Assembly: GCF_016917755.1 (NCBI RefSeq) | Contig: NZ_CP070326.1 | Span: 7,998,001 to 8,062,000, forward strand | Reading direction: 5' to 3' | Length of the DNA stretch: 64,000 bases | Source: Streptomyces noursei | GTDB taxonomy: Bacteria; Actinomycetota; Actinomycetes; Streptomycetales; Streptomycetaceae | Shown: positions 18,208 through 28,200 of the stretch, piece by piece | How the letters are laid out: each line of letters starts with the position of its first letter | Position numbering within the stretch: the stretch's first letter is position 1 | Position numbers and translations under genes: made by a program | The notes under the pieces: generated by a model | Told to the model about the DNA's origin: nothing | The model's database searches: none | The model's input: only the letters and a program-made list of their open reading frames with translations

Positions 18208-19251
18208 TCATGCGCCGAGGATTTCCACCGCGGGACGCTGCGGGGCGTACGGATCCCAGCCAGGGTTGCCGGTGTCGGCGAACGCGACCCAGGCGCCGTG
18301 TACCCGGGCTGCGAGTCCTGGTGGGGCGGGGTCGGGGCCGAGGAGGCAGGTGTCCCCGTGCAGCCAGGGTTTGTCGGCGATGTCGAACACGAAGGGCAGT
18401 TCGACAGTATGGGCGGCGCCGAGGCGCCCGTCCAGGGCCGTCGAGCGGTGGCCGAAGGAGTAGATATGCGTGCTGCCGCGCGTGGGCCTGCGCCAGGCGC
18501 CTCGTACCGGACTCGAACAGGACCTGCCCCAGCACCGCGGAGCGCAGCTCGCCCGGTGTTTCGTCCGGCCGTGCCGCACGATGCGCGACGACGGCGGTCT
18601 GCGGGTCTGCATGCACCCGGGCGGCGACGGCGAGTACGTCGGCTTCCGTGGTGGACTCCAGGTGGCCCTGCGGTACGAGGTAGCGGCGCCCCTCTTCGGT
18701 GTTGGTGCCGATGAGCAGGTCGACGTCGCCGGCCGGACCGTCGGCGAGAGCGTCGGCGGGCTGGACCGGCAGGACCAGGCTGAACGGGCTGAGTCCAGCC
18801 AGCGGGTCCCTGGCGGTGCCGGTGCGGAGGTCGAGGCCGGCCAGTGCGGGCAGGATCGTCAAGAAGCGCTCGTCCGGGATCGGGGCGAACGCCTCGGCGG
18901 TCGGCTCGACGCCCAGCGCGGCGGCCGCCGTGGCGGTGACTCTTTGTGCTTGTTCCGGGGTGAACGCGCCGGTGCCGTTGCCGCTCTGGACGATCGCTCG
19001 CCGGAACAGGCCCTCTGCCTCCGGTGTCGCGAGCAGCGCGCCGGTGAGCGTCGCGCCCGCAGACTGGCAGAAGACCGTGACGTTGCCGGGGTCAAGAAGT
19101 CGGGTGCCAGCCAGTCGCGGTGCTCCTCCCACGAGCCGTGGGGGCCGTCGGGGAAGAACTGGCCCGGAGACATCTCCGACGAGCCGTAGAACTCCTTGAT
19201 GCGGCTGACGGTGACGTCGCCGAGAGTGATCTGCTCCGGGCTCTGATCCAT
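18208..19251 (-). pseudogene. Chimeric remnant: MBL-fold N-terminus joined to type-B carboxylesterase C-terminal half
   Basis: From ATG 19251 the frame reads ITLGDVTVSRIKEFYGSSEM...WEEHRDWLAPDF, the start of an MBL-fold hydrolase. At about 19091-19105 it switches frame and family to DPGNVTVFCQSAGATLTGAL, the nucleophile region of para-nitrobenzyl-esterase-like enzymes (normally FGQSAG; here Cys replaces the first Gly). It continues with FRRAIVQSGNGTGAFTPEQA and ESGTRRLAQAHAR. A further frameshift near 18470 leads to IYSFGHRSTALDGRLGAAHT and the C-terminus ending at 18208. A deletion fused two unrelated genes and a second lesion followed. Neither enzyme can be functional. Confidence 0.7.
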
Positions 19252-19390
19252 GCGATCCGTCCTCGGGTCTGGAGTGCGTTGCCGAATGAGACCGAGCCTG
19301 GACACGCGGACGGGCGCGCACCACTCCCGGGGTGTCCCACCCCTCACAGGGTGTGGCTGGGGTCGGGCCCCGCACCGAATACGGGGGGGG

Positions 19391-19890
19391 ATGAACGGAC
19401 CCGGCCCGCTCGGCGCCTTTCTCCAAGCCCGACGGGCGCGGCTGCGCCCCGAGGACGTCGGCCTGCGCGATCTCGGACCCCGCAGGCGGGTGGCCGGGCT
19501 CCGGCGCGAGGAGCTGGCGCAGTTGGCGGGCGTCAGCGCGGCAGGCACCCGGAGGACCCGCTGCTCGCGGAGCTGATCGGCGAACTGACGATGAAGAGCC
19601 CGCAGTTCGTCACGCTGTGGGGCGACCACCGTGTGGCGCCGTGCGATGCCGCTGCCTACGAGCTGCACCATCCCCTCGTCGGCACGGTGACGGTGACACA
19701 GCAGACACTGGCGATCGCCCGTTCACCGGAGCAGGCACTCGTCGTGTGCACAACCCCCGCCGGCTCCTCGTCCGAGGAGGCCCTCGCGCTGCTCCGGCAG
19801 ACGAGCGCCGCTCTCGCGCCATCCCGCCTCGCAGTAGCCTGTCAGCGTCCGTGCGAGGGCCATCTCGGCGGGATCTGTCTCCGCCGGTGA
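19391..19890 (+). pseudogene. MmyB-type helix-turn-helix regulator with internal deletion
   Basis: The N-terminus from ATG 19391 (LGAFLQARRARLRPEDVGL, then RRVAGLRREELAQLAGVS) is the XRE helix-turn-helix of MmyB-like regulators. The continuation, in another frame, is the end of the MmyB ligand-binding domain (ELIGELTMKSPQFVTLWGDH, LHHPLVGTVTVTQQTLAI). About 130 residues between them are missing. The gene is divergent from the MBL remnant, an arrangement common for intact MmyB regulators and their target enzyme genes. Inactive remnant. Confidence 0.7.
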
Positions 19891-20015
19891 TCTTCCAGGC
19901 CCGCACGCGACCGCACAGGCGCCCGCTCCGGCCGGGCCCCGTTCCGGCGCCGCTCCTGTGCCCGAGCCGGAACCCGCTGCGCCTGTCATCAGCCGGCGCG
20001 TCCCGAGACGATGTG

Positions 20016-20093
20016 ATGCCTGCTTGGTATCTGGGCCAGCTGGTGGGCTTCGATCTGGAGGCGACCAGCCCTGACTCACTGACCGGTCGCTGA
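20016..20093 (+). pseudogene. Short fragment resembling the N-terminus of a 3'-5' exonuclease
   Basis: 25 codons read WYLGQLVGFDLEATSPDS before a stop. GFDLEATSPD matches the Exo I motif region (FDLETTSPDP) of DnaQ-like exonucleases found in actinomycetes. Nothing more of the enzyme follows. Very short, so the assignment is tentative; it overlaps the end of the opposite-strand secreted-protein gene. Confidence 0.3.
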
Positions 20094-20279
20094 GAGGACT
20101 CGGCCGCCCAGAAGCCAGGAGCCGACTCTTTCAAGGCCACCGGTGATCTGGTTAGTTCCGACCTGAGGAGCGACTCCGACATTGCGCTCGTAGCCGTCGT
20201 CCGCGTTGGCGGTGCCAGCTCCAAGGATGATCAGAGCTGAGGCCGCTACTGCTGTCGCGAGAACGGTCAGGTGCTTCAT
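20076..20279 (-). CDS. Small secreted protein
   Basis: 67 residues from ATG 20279, with GGAGG six bases upstream. The signal peptide (MKHLTVLATAVAASALIILG then GTANA) predicts cleavage after ANA, leaving a mature peptide of about 41 residues that begins DDGYERNVGVAPQVGTNQI. It resembles in size and style the small secreted proteins of Streptomyces (chaplin/rodlin-sized), but lacks the chaplin VGNSAG-like core, so no function is assigned. Its intact start, ribosome site and signal contrast with the decayed neighbours. Confidence 0.65.
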   Translation of the reverse strand: MKHLTVLATAVAASALIILGAGTANADDGYERNVGVAPQVGTNQITGGLERVGSWLLGGRVLSATGQ

Positions 20280-20603
20280 GAGGGACCTCCGCTGATCAAG
20301 GCGACTTTTCGGCAGGATCATTCGCCGCCCCTTCCTCCGCCACCCGAACCTCCTCCAGATGGCCGTCATCTCACTCGCGCGGAGCGCCGGTGCTACTCGG
20401 GCATCTCCGGCTCAAGGCGCCTCCTGGCCTGCTTCGCGAAGCTCCTCACCAAGATCCTGGGCCCGGGTGTTTCGACCTGTGGGCGCCTCATCACCCGCAG
20501 TCTGCGGCAGGCAATCGACGGCCCAAGCTCCCCGCGAGGTGTCGTGCCGCGAAAGCCGCGTCGCCGGAACCTGCGGCCAGCAGCTGCAGCACGGTCGATG
20601 GCC

Positions 20604-20786
20604 TTACCGCTTCAGTGCTCGGTAGCGCTTCATCAGGGCAGTGAGCTTCTCGGGGGCGGCTCCGCTGTCCAGCCCGGCGAGGAGATCGTCAGGGCACAGC
20701 TCGCAAAGACCGCCCCACCATCTCCGCGCTCTGTTGTCGGATTCGGTACCCGCCAGGTACGCCTCGGGCGACGTATCGCCTCTCGC
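20604..20786 (-). pseudogene. Remnant of a small Trp/Cys-containing protein, start not found
   Basis: An open frame without ATG/GTG start reads PEAYLAGTESDNRARRWWGG then LCELCPDDLLAGLDSGAAPE and KLTALMKRYRALKR to a TAA at 20604-20606. Codon use is coding-like (mostly G/C third positions), but the frame is closed upstream by a TGA at 20787-20789. A one-base shift would connect to a GTG-AGC-GAG start a few bases further up. I do not recognise the family. Another coding-like shred (LTVGQLARTSADERQRIVDD) lies upstream on the same strand around 20920-21000; the rest of 20787-21187 shows no gene. Confidence 0.35.
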
Positions 20787-21187
20787 TCACGCTTCTCCCC
20801 GGACGTCAGCCGCTCCGCTCACCGTAACGCGCGGTTGGTGGGCGCGATGGTCACCGGCAGTTGCAAGGTGCGAACAACCCCCCGCGCGTGTGGGGACGGC
20901 GGCGGGGCGGCACTAAAGGTCTGGCGGACGAAGTCGTCGACGATCCGCTGCCGCTCGTCGGCGGACGTCCGGGCGAGCTGGCCGACGGTCAGCATTCTGG
21001 GTGGGGTCGCTCATGGGAACGACTCTCAACGCTCCAGTAGTTGGAGAAGCAAGCCGCTTTTCACGGCGGCCTGTCGCGAACGCGCTCCGACGGTCTCCGC
21101 GTCGCCCTCCCCCACGCCTCGGCCGTCTCCGGCTTCGACCGCCTGACCGCGCCGCGCGCCACCGCATGTCATGCCGGACGCCGGCCG

Positions 21188-22455
21188 TCAGGCACCCTGC
21201 CACCACTTCGGGCTGAGGGCCATCTCCCGCATCTGCTGCATCGTCAGGGCGGGCGTCGAGCGGGTCGCCGCGCTGTGCTGGGTAGCGGAGTTGAAGGCGG
21301 TGACGACCACGCGCTTGCCGTCGGCCCGCATGGTGTCCACGGTCCACATCAGCACGCCGTCGACGCCCTTCTCATCGGGACCCTGCTGGACGGCGATGCG
21401 GGTGCCGTCGGCGAGGGTCTCGTCCCCGGGGTGGAAGAGGTCATCGGCGACGTCCCGCATGTCCGGCTGGACGTTGACCTGGACCAGGCTGCGCCCCCGA
21501 CCGTCGTCGACGACGACATAGGCGTATTCGGCGTCGTCGCCGCCGCTCTTCTTGACGACCTCGACGCCCTTGGGGAGCAGACCGGACAGGGTGTCGGCAG
21601 CGGTGCCGCCCGTGGGTGCGGACGGCTGCTCCGCGCGCTTCCGGGGGCTGTCGGGGATGGCATCGGCGATCCTGCGCCATTCCTGCGCCGTCGTCAGGTG
21701 CTTCAACTGCGCCGGGGACAGCGGAGGTTCGGCACGACTGACCGGGGCGCCCTTCTCGGCGGCGGCGTTCCACTCCCGCACGGAGACGCTCCGCCCACCC
21801 GGCGTGACCAGGTTCGCGGTCCACAGCTTGGTGTCCACCCGCCGGTCGGGGTACTCGTAGCCTTGGAGGACCATGAATGCCGACCCGTCGGGCAGTCGGT
21901 CGATGACGCAGGCGTCGTACGGGACGAGTGTTCTGTCCGGGCACTGGGTCAGCTCCCGGGCCTGCCGGCCGCCGGGTTCGACCCGGTCCACGGAGACGGA
22001 GAGGGCCGCGGGGCCCTTGCCGTCGTCGTAGACGACCGACGCGTACGGCCGCGTATCCGGGTCCTGCCCCGCGCCCCGACCGTCCTCGTTGCTGAACGTG
22101 CCCTTGGGAAGCAGCTGCTCCAGCGTGCGGATCACCTCCTTCTCACCGACCGCGGCGGTCGACGGGGAGGACGTGGCCGGGTGCGGGGCGGCGGCCACGG
22201 ACGAGGGCCGCGCGGCCGACGAACCGTCCCAGGGCACCACCAGCACACCGCCCACACCGGCGAGCGCGACGCCGGCCGCGCCCGAGACGAAGGCGGCCCG
22301 GCGCCGCGTCCGCAGTCGCCGTCCATGGGCCGCCCCGGCGGCACTGAGCGCGGCGCGGTCGCCGTGGAAGGTCCCGCCGACCTGGTGCAGGGCGGTGGAG
22401 AGCCGCTCCTCGAAGGGATGCTCCTCGAAGGGATCGCTCTGCTGTTCAACGGGCA
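21188..22455 (-). CDS. Single-pass membrane protein, probable anti-sigma partner of the SigE-type factor
   Basis: 422 residues from ATG 22455. The cytoplasmic N-terminus (FEERLSTALHQVGGTFHGDR, then a basic RRLRTRRRAA) precedes one transmembrane helix at about residues 55-75 (FVSGAAGVALAGVGGVLVVP), followed by a long extracytoplasmic Ser/Ala-rich linker and a globular domain. This topology, and its place directly downstream of a SigE-family sigma factor gene on the same strand, is typical of the partner proteins encoded with such factors. The extracellular part contains two related halves (each with a TLEQLLPKG/TLSGLLPKG-type start), suggesting an internal duplication. Exact inhibitory function is inference. 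Confidence 0.65.
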
Positions 22456-22533
22456 TGACGCACCACCGTTTCCGCGAGGTCGAGAGAGTTGAAGAGCAAG
22501 GGATGAGAGGGAAGGGCAAGGAAAGCGAAAGTG

Positions 22534-22564
<31 letters not shown>

Positions 22565-22626
22565 CTGTGTGGGTGGAGGCGCGGATGACTGTGATTGCGC
22601 GTGTGGGGCGGGCGCCGGGGGTGCCG

Positions 22627-23136
22627 TCAGGGGTGGGCATAAGCCCCGATGTCCTCGCCCAGCAGGTCCCGGAGCCGTCCGAGGGCGCGTACGCACCGCG
22701 TGCGTACGGCGGCCTGACTGGCGTTGAGCACATCTGCGGTCTCCGCAATGGACCGGTCCTCCCAGTAGCGCAGGACGACCACGGCCCGGTCCTTTGCGGG
22801 CAACTGGCCGAGCGCGTCCAGCAGCGTGAGCCGCAGGACTGCGTCCCCGCCCGCCGCGTCGGCCCGGTCGGGCAACACCTCCATCGTTCGCTCGGTGCTG
22901 CTGCGCCGTCGCTGGTGGGCGAGAAACGTCCGGGTCAGCACGGTCTGTGCGTACGCGGCGGGATTCTCGGCCCGGCTGACCCGCCCCCAGTGGACGTACA
23001 CCCGGCCCAGCGTCTCCTGCACCAGGTCCTCCGCGAGATGCGTGTCGCCCGCCGTGAGCAGACATGCGGCCCGGTACAGGTGTCCGGCCCGCGCCACCGC
23101 GAACTCCGCGCACGCCTCCGCGCGGCCCTGCCTCAT
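22627..23136 (-). CDS. SigE-family RNA polymerase sigma factor (ECF)
   Basis: 169 residues, the standard length of the actinomycete SigE-family ECF group. Region 2 shows LYRAACLLTAGDTHLAEDLV and an ETLGRVYVHWGRV segment; region 4 has ALGQLPAKDRAVVVLRYWED and the SIAETADVLNASQAAVRTRC helix-turn-helix. It directs RNA polymerase to a small regulon, usually under control of a co-encoded membrane protein; the gene downstream on the same strand fits that role. Promoter probably lies in 23137-23283. The start used is the first ATG of the frame and begins directly with the region-2 helix. Confidence 0.85.
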   Translation of the reverse strand: MRQGRAEACAEFAVARAGHLYRAACLLTAGDTHLAEDLVQETLGRVYVHWGRVSRAENPAAYAQTVLTRTFLAHQRRRSSTERTMEVLPDRADAAGGDAVLRLTLLDALGQLPAKDRAVVVLRYWEDRSIAETADVLNASQAAVRTRCVRALGRLRDLLGEDIGAYAHP

Positions 23137-23283
23137 CTGCTCCCCTTGCCCCGGTGGCCCGGTATACGTGCGTGTGTCCTGCTGTCCTCACTCCTTCGAT
23201 GCGGTGGGAGGGGAAAATGTTTCACGCGGTTTCCATCGAATTGCGACAAGCGGTCGCGGCAGGCCATCGCCAGTCATAGCCGG

Positions 23284-24123
23284 TCATCGCAGGATGACTT
23301 GGACTCCGCGCCCTTCGAGGATTTCCAGGAGCAGGTCGAACAGGGTTGTCGTCTCGCCCTCGCCGGTGGGGACGGACTCCGCCAGTCGTGCCCTGGCCTC
23401 GGCCGCGTGCTGCCAGTCCACGGTGAAAGGAGGTGCGGCGCCCCAGCCGCCCCGCAGGCAGTCGTCGAGGGCAGAAAGGTTCCAACCGAAGTACCCACCA
23501 GGCCCGTTGACGGCCTCACCCAGCGCGCAGTAGAAGCTGTCCTCGTCGACGACCTGGCGGCCGTCCAGGGTGAATGTCCGGCCGGCGGGCTCGTCCGGCC
23601 TGCCTCGGCGCTGATACGCCCGCGACCACAACGCGACGGACAGCCAGGCGTGCCTGTGTTCGGGGTCGAGCCTGCGCCACATTCCCTTGCGATTCAGGCG
23701 ACCCGTGCGGATCAGATCCCAGACCCCCTCCGCTCCCGGTAGCGCGTGGTCACACCACAGCGTCACCGTGAGGTCGACGAGGCCGGCTTTCCGGGCGGAG
23801 GGCTGCACGGCAACGGCGGTGACGTCGTTGACGAAGTAGGACCCCATGGTGACACCGTCGATGTCGAGCACGTCGAGCCAGGCGTTCCCCGCTACGGCGC
23901 GACGGCCGCCGACGTGGTCCAGGCTCTTCAACAGACCGCTCCGCGGATCGCACCCCGCGAAGCACACCCGACGTGCGCCCTCTTCCTCAAGCGGCGTGAA
24001 GAGCCCCTCGGCCTCGTGAGCGAAGCCCCAGAAGTCGGCGTCGACCTCGTCGTCCTCGTCCGCCCTCAAAGCGTACTTCTGTCCCTGGCCGCCATGGCCT
24101 GATGTCCGCATCGCATCCCGCAT
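23284..24123 (-). CDS. Barstar-domain protein
   Basis: 279 residues from ATG 24123; the frame also continues upstream through a 12-bp repeat, giving a GTGTGT-type N-terminal extension if an earlier start is used. The last 90 residues carry the barstar fold: FYCALGEAVNGPGGYFGWNL, SALDDCLRGGWGAAPPF and the C-terminal LLLEILEGRGVQVILR. Barstar proteins inhibit barnase-type ribonucleases, and actinomycete barstar-domain proteins may protect from toxin RNases or act in other complexes. The N-terminal 180 residues are an unrecognised extra domain (DADFWGFAHEAEGLF, GVTMGSYFVNDVTAV). No barnase-like ribonuclease is encoded nearby, so an orphan immunity role is possible. Confidence 0.75.
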   Translation of the reverse strand: MRDAMRTSGHGGQGQKYALRADEDDEVDADFWGFAHEAEGLFTPLEEEGARRVCFAGCDPRSGLLKSLDHVGGRRAVAGNAWLDVLDIDGVTMGSYFVNDVTAVAVQPSARKAGLVDLTVTLWCDHALPGAEGVWDLIRTGRLNRKGMWRRLDPEHRHAWLSVALWSRAYQRRGRPDEPAGRTFTLDGRQVVDEDSFYCALGEAVNGPGGYFGWNLSALDDCLRGGWGAAPPFTVDWQHAAEARARLAESVPTGEGETTTLFDLLLEILEGRGVQVILR

Positions 24124-24140
24124 GAGGGCGTCGATCCTAC

Positions 24141-24188
24141 CGGTGCCGGTTCCGGTGCCGGTTCCGGTGCCGGTTCCGGTGCCGGCGC
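24141..24188. repeat. 12-bp tandem repeat at the barstar gene start
   Basis: Unit CGGTGCCGGTTC, three perfect copies plus a fourth imperfect one. It lies 18-65 bases upstream of ATG 24123, where the promoter or leader of the barstar gene is expected, and in frame would encode a Gly-Thr repeat. Copy-number change would alter spacing but not the frame. Confidence 0.75.
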
Positions 24189-24414
24189 CGAGGGACGCAG
24201 CCGGCGGCGCCAGCACCGCACCCGCAGACGCGTCGGTGACGGCTGCGATGCGTGCGCGGAGAGTCGATGGTGCGCGACAGAGTGTTGGCTTCGGTCGGTC
24301 CGGCAGCGTGTGTGGCGTGTCGCCTCAACCTGATGGCCACCAGATGCGTCTTACTGGCAGCGGTAATCCATACTCCGTAGTCCGTAGTCCGCACGACAGA
24401 AGGCCCGGCCGTAC

Positions 24415-24882
24415 ATGTCCTCGCAGGCTCGTCGCCGTTCCCGTGGCACCTTCTACCTCGCGCTGTGCGGGCTCGTCATCGCCTGCCTTGGGTTCGGCGC
24501 CGCACTGTGGGCGCAGGACCACACCACGTGGTTCAAGCGCCTGCGGGGCGGGAATGCCTGGTCCCTGACCTACCAGGGTGACGCCGTCGGCGGCCAGGGC
24601 AGCGCCCTCACCATCCGCTATCGGTTCAATCCGGACAGCTTCAAGCCGGCCCACCGCATCGAACAGCTCGGCCGCACGCACCTCCCGTGGAGTGTGCACG
24701 CGCTGGTCAACACCGGGGAGGTGGCCAGGGTGGAGGTGGAACCGGAAGGGCACACGGTCGCGACGTGCCGGATCCTCCTCGACGATGTCCGCGTCGTCGC
24801 CGAGGGCAAGTCCCCCGCCCCCGGCCGCCCCGCCGTCTGCGACGTCACGACCAGCAGCACCCCCGAGAAGTGGCCTCGTTGA
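24415..24882 (+). CDS. Small membrane-anchored protein, MmpS-like
   Basis: 155 residues: a basic N-terminus (MSSQARRRSRGTF), one membrane helix (YLALCGLVIACLGFGAALWA) and an extracytoplasmic beta-rich domain (LTIRYRFNPDSFKP, TGEVARVEVEPEGHTVATCR). Size, topology and the late Cys pair resemble the MmpS/transport-accessory family of actinomycetes, but the match is by pattern only. A TCCGTAG repeat (24374-24387 plus a partial third copy) lies about 30 bases upstream, where the promoter should be. No MmpL transporter gene is adjacent. Confidence 0.6.
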   Translation: MSSQARRRSRGTFYLALCGLVIACLGFGAALWAQDHTTWFKRLRGGNAWSLTYQGDAVGGQGSALTIRYRFNPDSFKPAHRIEQLGRTHLPWSVHALVNTGEVARVEVEPEGHTVATCRILLDDVRVVAEGKSPAPGRPAVCDVTTSSTPEKWPR

Positions 24883-25205
24883 TCGAGGTCGGGGCCGGCG
24901 GTGCCTGTTCTGTCAGACACCGTCCCGGCGGCATCGCGGGATGCGGGTGACGAGTTCGCGGCCTCAGGCAGCATGGGCGGCATGGGCGTCATGGGCGGCA
25001 TCCAGAACACGTCGCCCGGCGCACCGTGCCACAGGCGGGGCCGGGCCGGGCCTCTCCGCAACCCGGTCACGGACTGCACGCCCTCTCCAAATGCTCCACA
25101 AGAAGTTCGAGAGTTGATCGAGCCTCCTTGCGTTACCTTCCTCTCGTCGCCTGACCGACGCCGCTACGGCCCTCCCGCTCAGGCGCGACGTCGATGGGGG
25201 GAACC
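24883..25205. other. Intergenic region, no gene seen
   Basis: About 320 bases upstream of the large gene. It contains a GGCATGGGC-type repeat around 24970-25000 and a relatively A/T-rich stretch around 25085-25140 that could hold the promoter of the downstream gene. No open frame with coding character. Confidence 0.45.
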
Positions 25206-28200
25206 ATGGGCATCGCACTTCCGACCGACGACACCGGCAGCCCTGCGCGCTGCTGTGTGTTTCTCTCCGACAACAGGACCGGCGGCCCCGTCTCCGGGGC
25301 GTTGGCCTTCCTCGAAGCCCAATTGACCGTCACCGACGGGGGTTCGGGCAGCGACGTGGGAATCGCTGCCGGTACCGGGAATCCGGTGCGGATCCCGTTG
25401 GGGCTGCTCGGCAGTGACCACGCCGGGTACCTCTCGTGGGACCTGGCGCCACTGTGGCGGCAGGCCCTGCAGCTGGCCGAGCGGCCCGACGGCTCCACCG
25501 CCGAGGTCCGGCTCGCCCATGTGTGGCTGTACCTGGGCGGTCCGCTGCAGAGCGCGGTGGACGTCCTGGCCGAGGCCGACGAACGGGCGCAGGCACTGGT
25601 CCTGCGGCTCGGCGTGGACCGGGGCGGAGTCTTCACCGGCTCCGCCACCGGCTTCCCCGCCATGCAGTCGCCCTCCCTCCTGGACTGGTATCTCTCGCCG
25701 GGCTCCTTCGCCTACGTACCGGCCGAACTCATCGGGCAGGGCGGCTGCGAGACCCTGTTGCCCTCCAATGTGGCCACCCAGCAGTACCAGGTGCACCAGA
25801 TCGTGACCGTCCCGCATCTCCTGGCCAACCTGGACTACGGCGCGCAGTACGCGTCCACGGCCGACGGCGGCGGTGGCACCGACTCGACCGGTGTTCCGGT
25901 GCCGATCGCCCTGGTGATCAGCTACGACGTCACCTGGATTCCGGTGGGGCACGGGCTCGGCCAGGTGACCTACAGCCTTCCGCTGGCGCCGGGCGAGCAG
26001 GTACAGCTCGCGGTGGTGGACTGGTCGCGCACCTCGACGGACAGTCGACTGGAGGACATCGCGCTCACCGATGACCTGGAGCACGCACTCACCCGCGACC
26101 GGACGGTCGACGAGGTGGTCAAGGGCGCCGTCAACGAGTGGCAGCGCGGTGGGTCGGTGATGGCCGGCGCGGCCGGGGCGGCGTCGGTGGGCATGTTCGG
26201 CGGCTCCGCCGCGATCGGCGGCGGCTACGCCACCACGACCGGCGACCGTAGCGTGTCGGCGGACACCGTGCAGAACCTGCACGACCAGATCCGCCAGCAC
26301 TCCACCTCCGTGCGCGACATGCGCAGCACGGTCGTCGTGCAGTCCCGCCAGGCGGAGCACTCCACCGCCCAGACCAGGACCGTGCGCAACCACAATCACG
26401 CGCATGCGATGACGCTGCTCTACTACGAGGTACTGCGGCACTTCCGGGTGCTCGTCGAGCGCGGCACGGTGCGGCCGGCCGTCCTGCTGCCCGCCGCGTC
26501 CCCGAACCTCGACGACGAACTGGTCATCGTCCGCTACCGCCGTCTCCTCCAGGCCGGGCTGCTCGACCCGCAGCTGGCCGGCGGATTCGACGCGGTGGAG
26601 AAGTACGCCGCCTGGCAGGAACTGCAGCCCGAGGTGCCGGTTCCGCCCGACCCTGGCAGCGTCGAGTTCATCCTGTTCCAGTTCCGCTTCACCATCGGTG
26701 ATCTGTCCAATTTCCAGGACCGGGTGCCCACGACTGTCGCCCTGACCCAGCGGGCGCCGGACGGCGGTCAGAAGGTCACGTACCTGGTCCGTCCGCAGCA
26801 CAGTGACTGGGACCCGGACCCGACCCACCTGCAGAACCCCGGCGACTTCCAGCACACCCACGCCATGGTCGATCTCGCCGGTGTTCCCCGCTCCGACGAA
26901 CGCGTCAACTGGCGTGATCTGCGGACGATTTCGGTGACCCTCACGCCGCCGTACACCGAGGGTCGCAACGACGACGTCGCCGTGGAGCACCTGGTCGTCA
27001 CGGCCGTGGACACCGCGGGCAACACTCACCTCCTGGTGGACGAGCCCAGCGGCAAACTGTTCCAGAAGCCGTCCACGACCTGGGCCCTGGCGGTCCGTCA
27101 GGCACCGGAGCCGGCGCCGGCGCCGAGCCCGTTCCAACGGCTCGGCGACGAGGAGAACCTGCTCCGGATCCGGCTGCGCAGGCACCTGGTGCAAAACCGC
27201 GAACACTACTACCGGCTGATCCGGCTCGGCGAGGACCCCAACGCCCGGTGGACGGAGCTGGCGGGCAGCAGTCTCACCGTCGGCGGCACCACGCGCCCGC
27301 TGTTCCAGGCCGTCGAGAACCGCGCCGTGGAGGTGCTCGGGGACGCCACGGCCTTCCCCCTCGATCCCGCCCTGTTCGACGGCTCGGGCGAGGGACGGGT
27401 ACACCTTCCGAAGGTGGATCCCGCCCGCAGTGAACAGCTGATCAGCCTGCCCACCCGTGGGATCTTCGCCGAGGCCAAGCTCGGCCACTGCAACTCCGCG
27501 GAGGTCATCGACAACACCCGGTTCTGGGACTGGCAGAAGTCGCCGGATCCGGACAGTGCCCCACAGATCGCCCCGGTGTCCACGGCGAGCCGCGAGGTGG
27601 TCGTCTCCACGACGCCCTCGGGGCTGCCCGCCTCGGCGGTGACCATCGTCCAGCCGCCGCAGGCCCCGGACCCGGTGGGGATGGCGGCGGCCCTGCAACT
27701 CCTCGGCAAGGGCGACATCTTCCGCGACGAGTCGATGCAGAAGGAGATCGCCGCGCTGCTGACCTCGCTCGCGAGCAACGCGGCCGGCCTCGCGGGCAAG
27801 AGCCCCGGCACGCCCGGCACTTCCGGAACGCCCGGCACCGGCTCGACGCCCGGCGGCGGGACGGGTACCGGCACTCCCGGCACCGGAACGGGTACCGGCC
27901 CCGGCGCTCCGTCCGGCGGCGCGGGTACCCCGGGCGGCGGTACGCCCGGCGGTGGCACCGGAACCGGAGGCACCACATCCCCGGGCACCGGCGGAACACC
28001 CCCCGGCACGGGCGGCACCCCGGGTACCCCTGGTCCCGGTACGCAACCCGGCACCGGCGACGGCGGTCCCAGCGCTCCGAAGCCGCCCGCTCCCGCGCCG
28101 CACCCCACACCCCGGCCACCCGTGCCGATCGGCTCCAACAACCGGTCGTTCGTGTTCAGCTTCGCCCCGGTCAGCTTCGGCCCCAGCGAGGCGGACTGGG

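Noticed and set aside
27800..28100. Gly/Thr/Pro-coding GC-rich repeats as a possible CRISPR or regulatory repeat
   Set aside because: The repeats are irregular, in frame and encode a flexible protein linker; no spacers of constant length.
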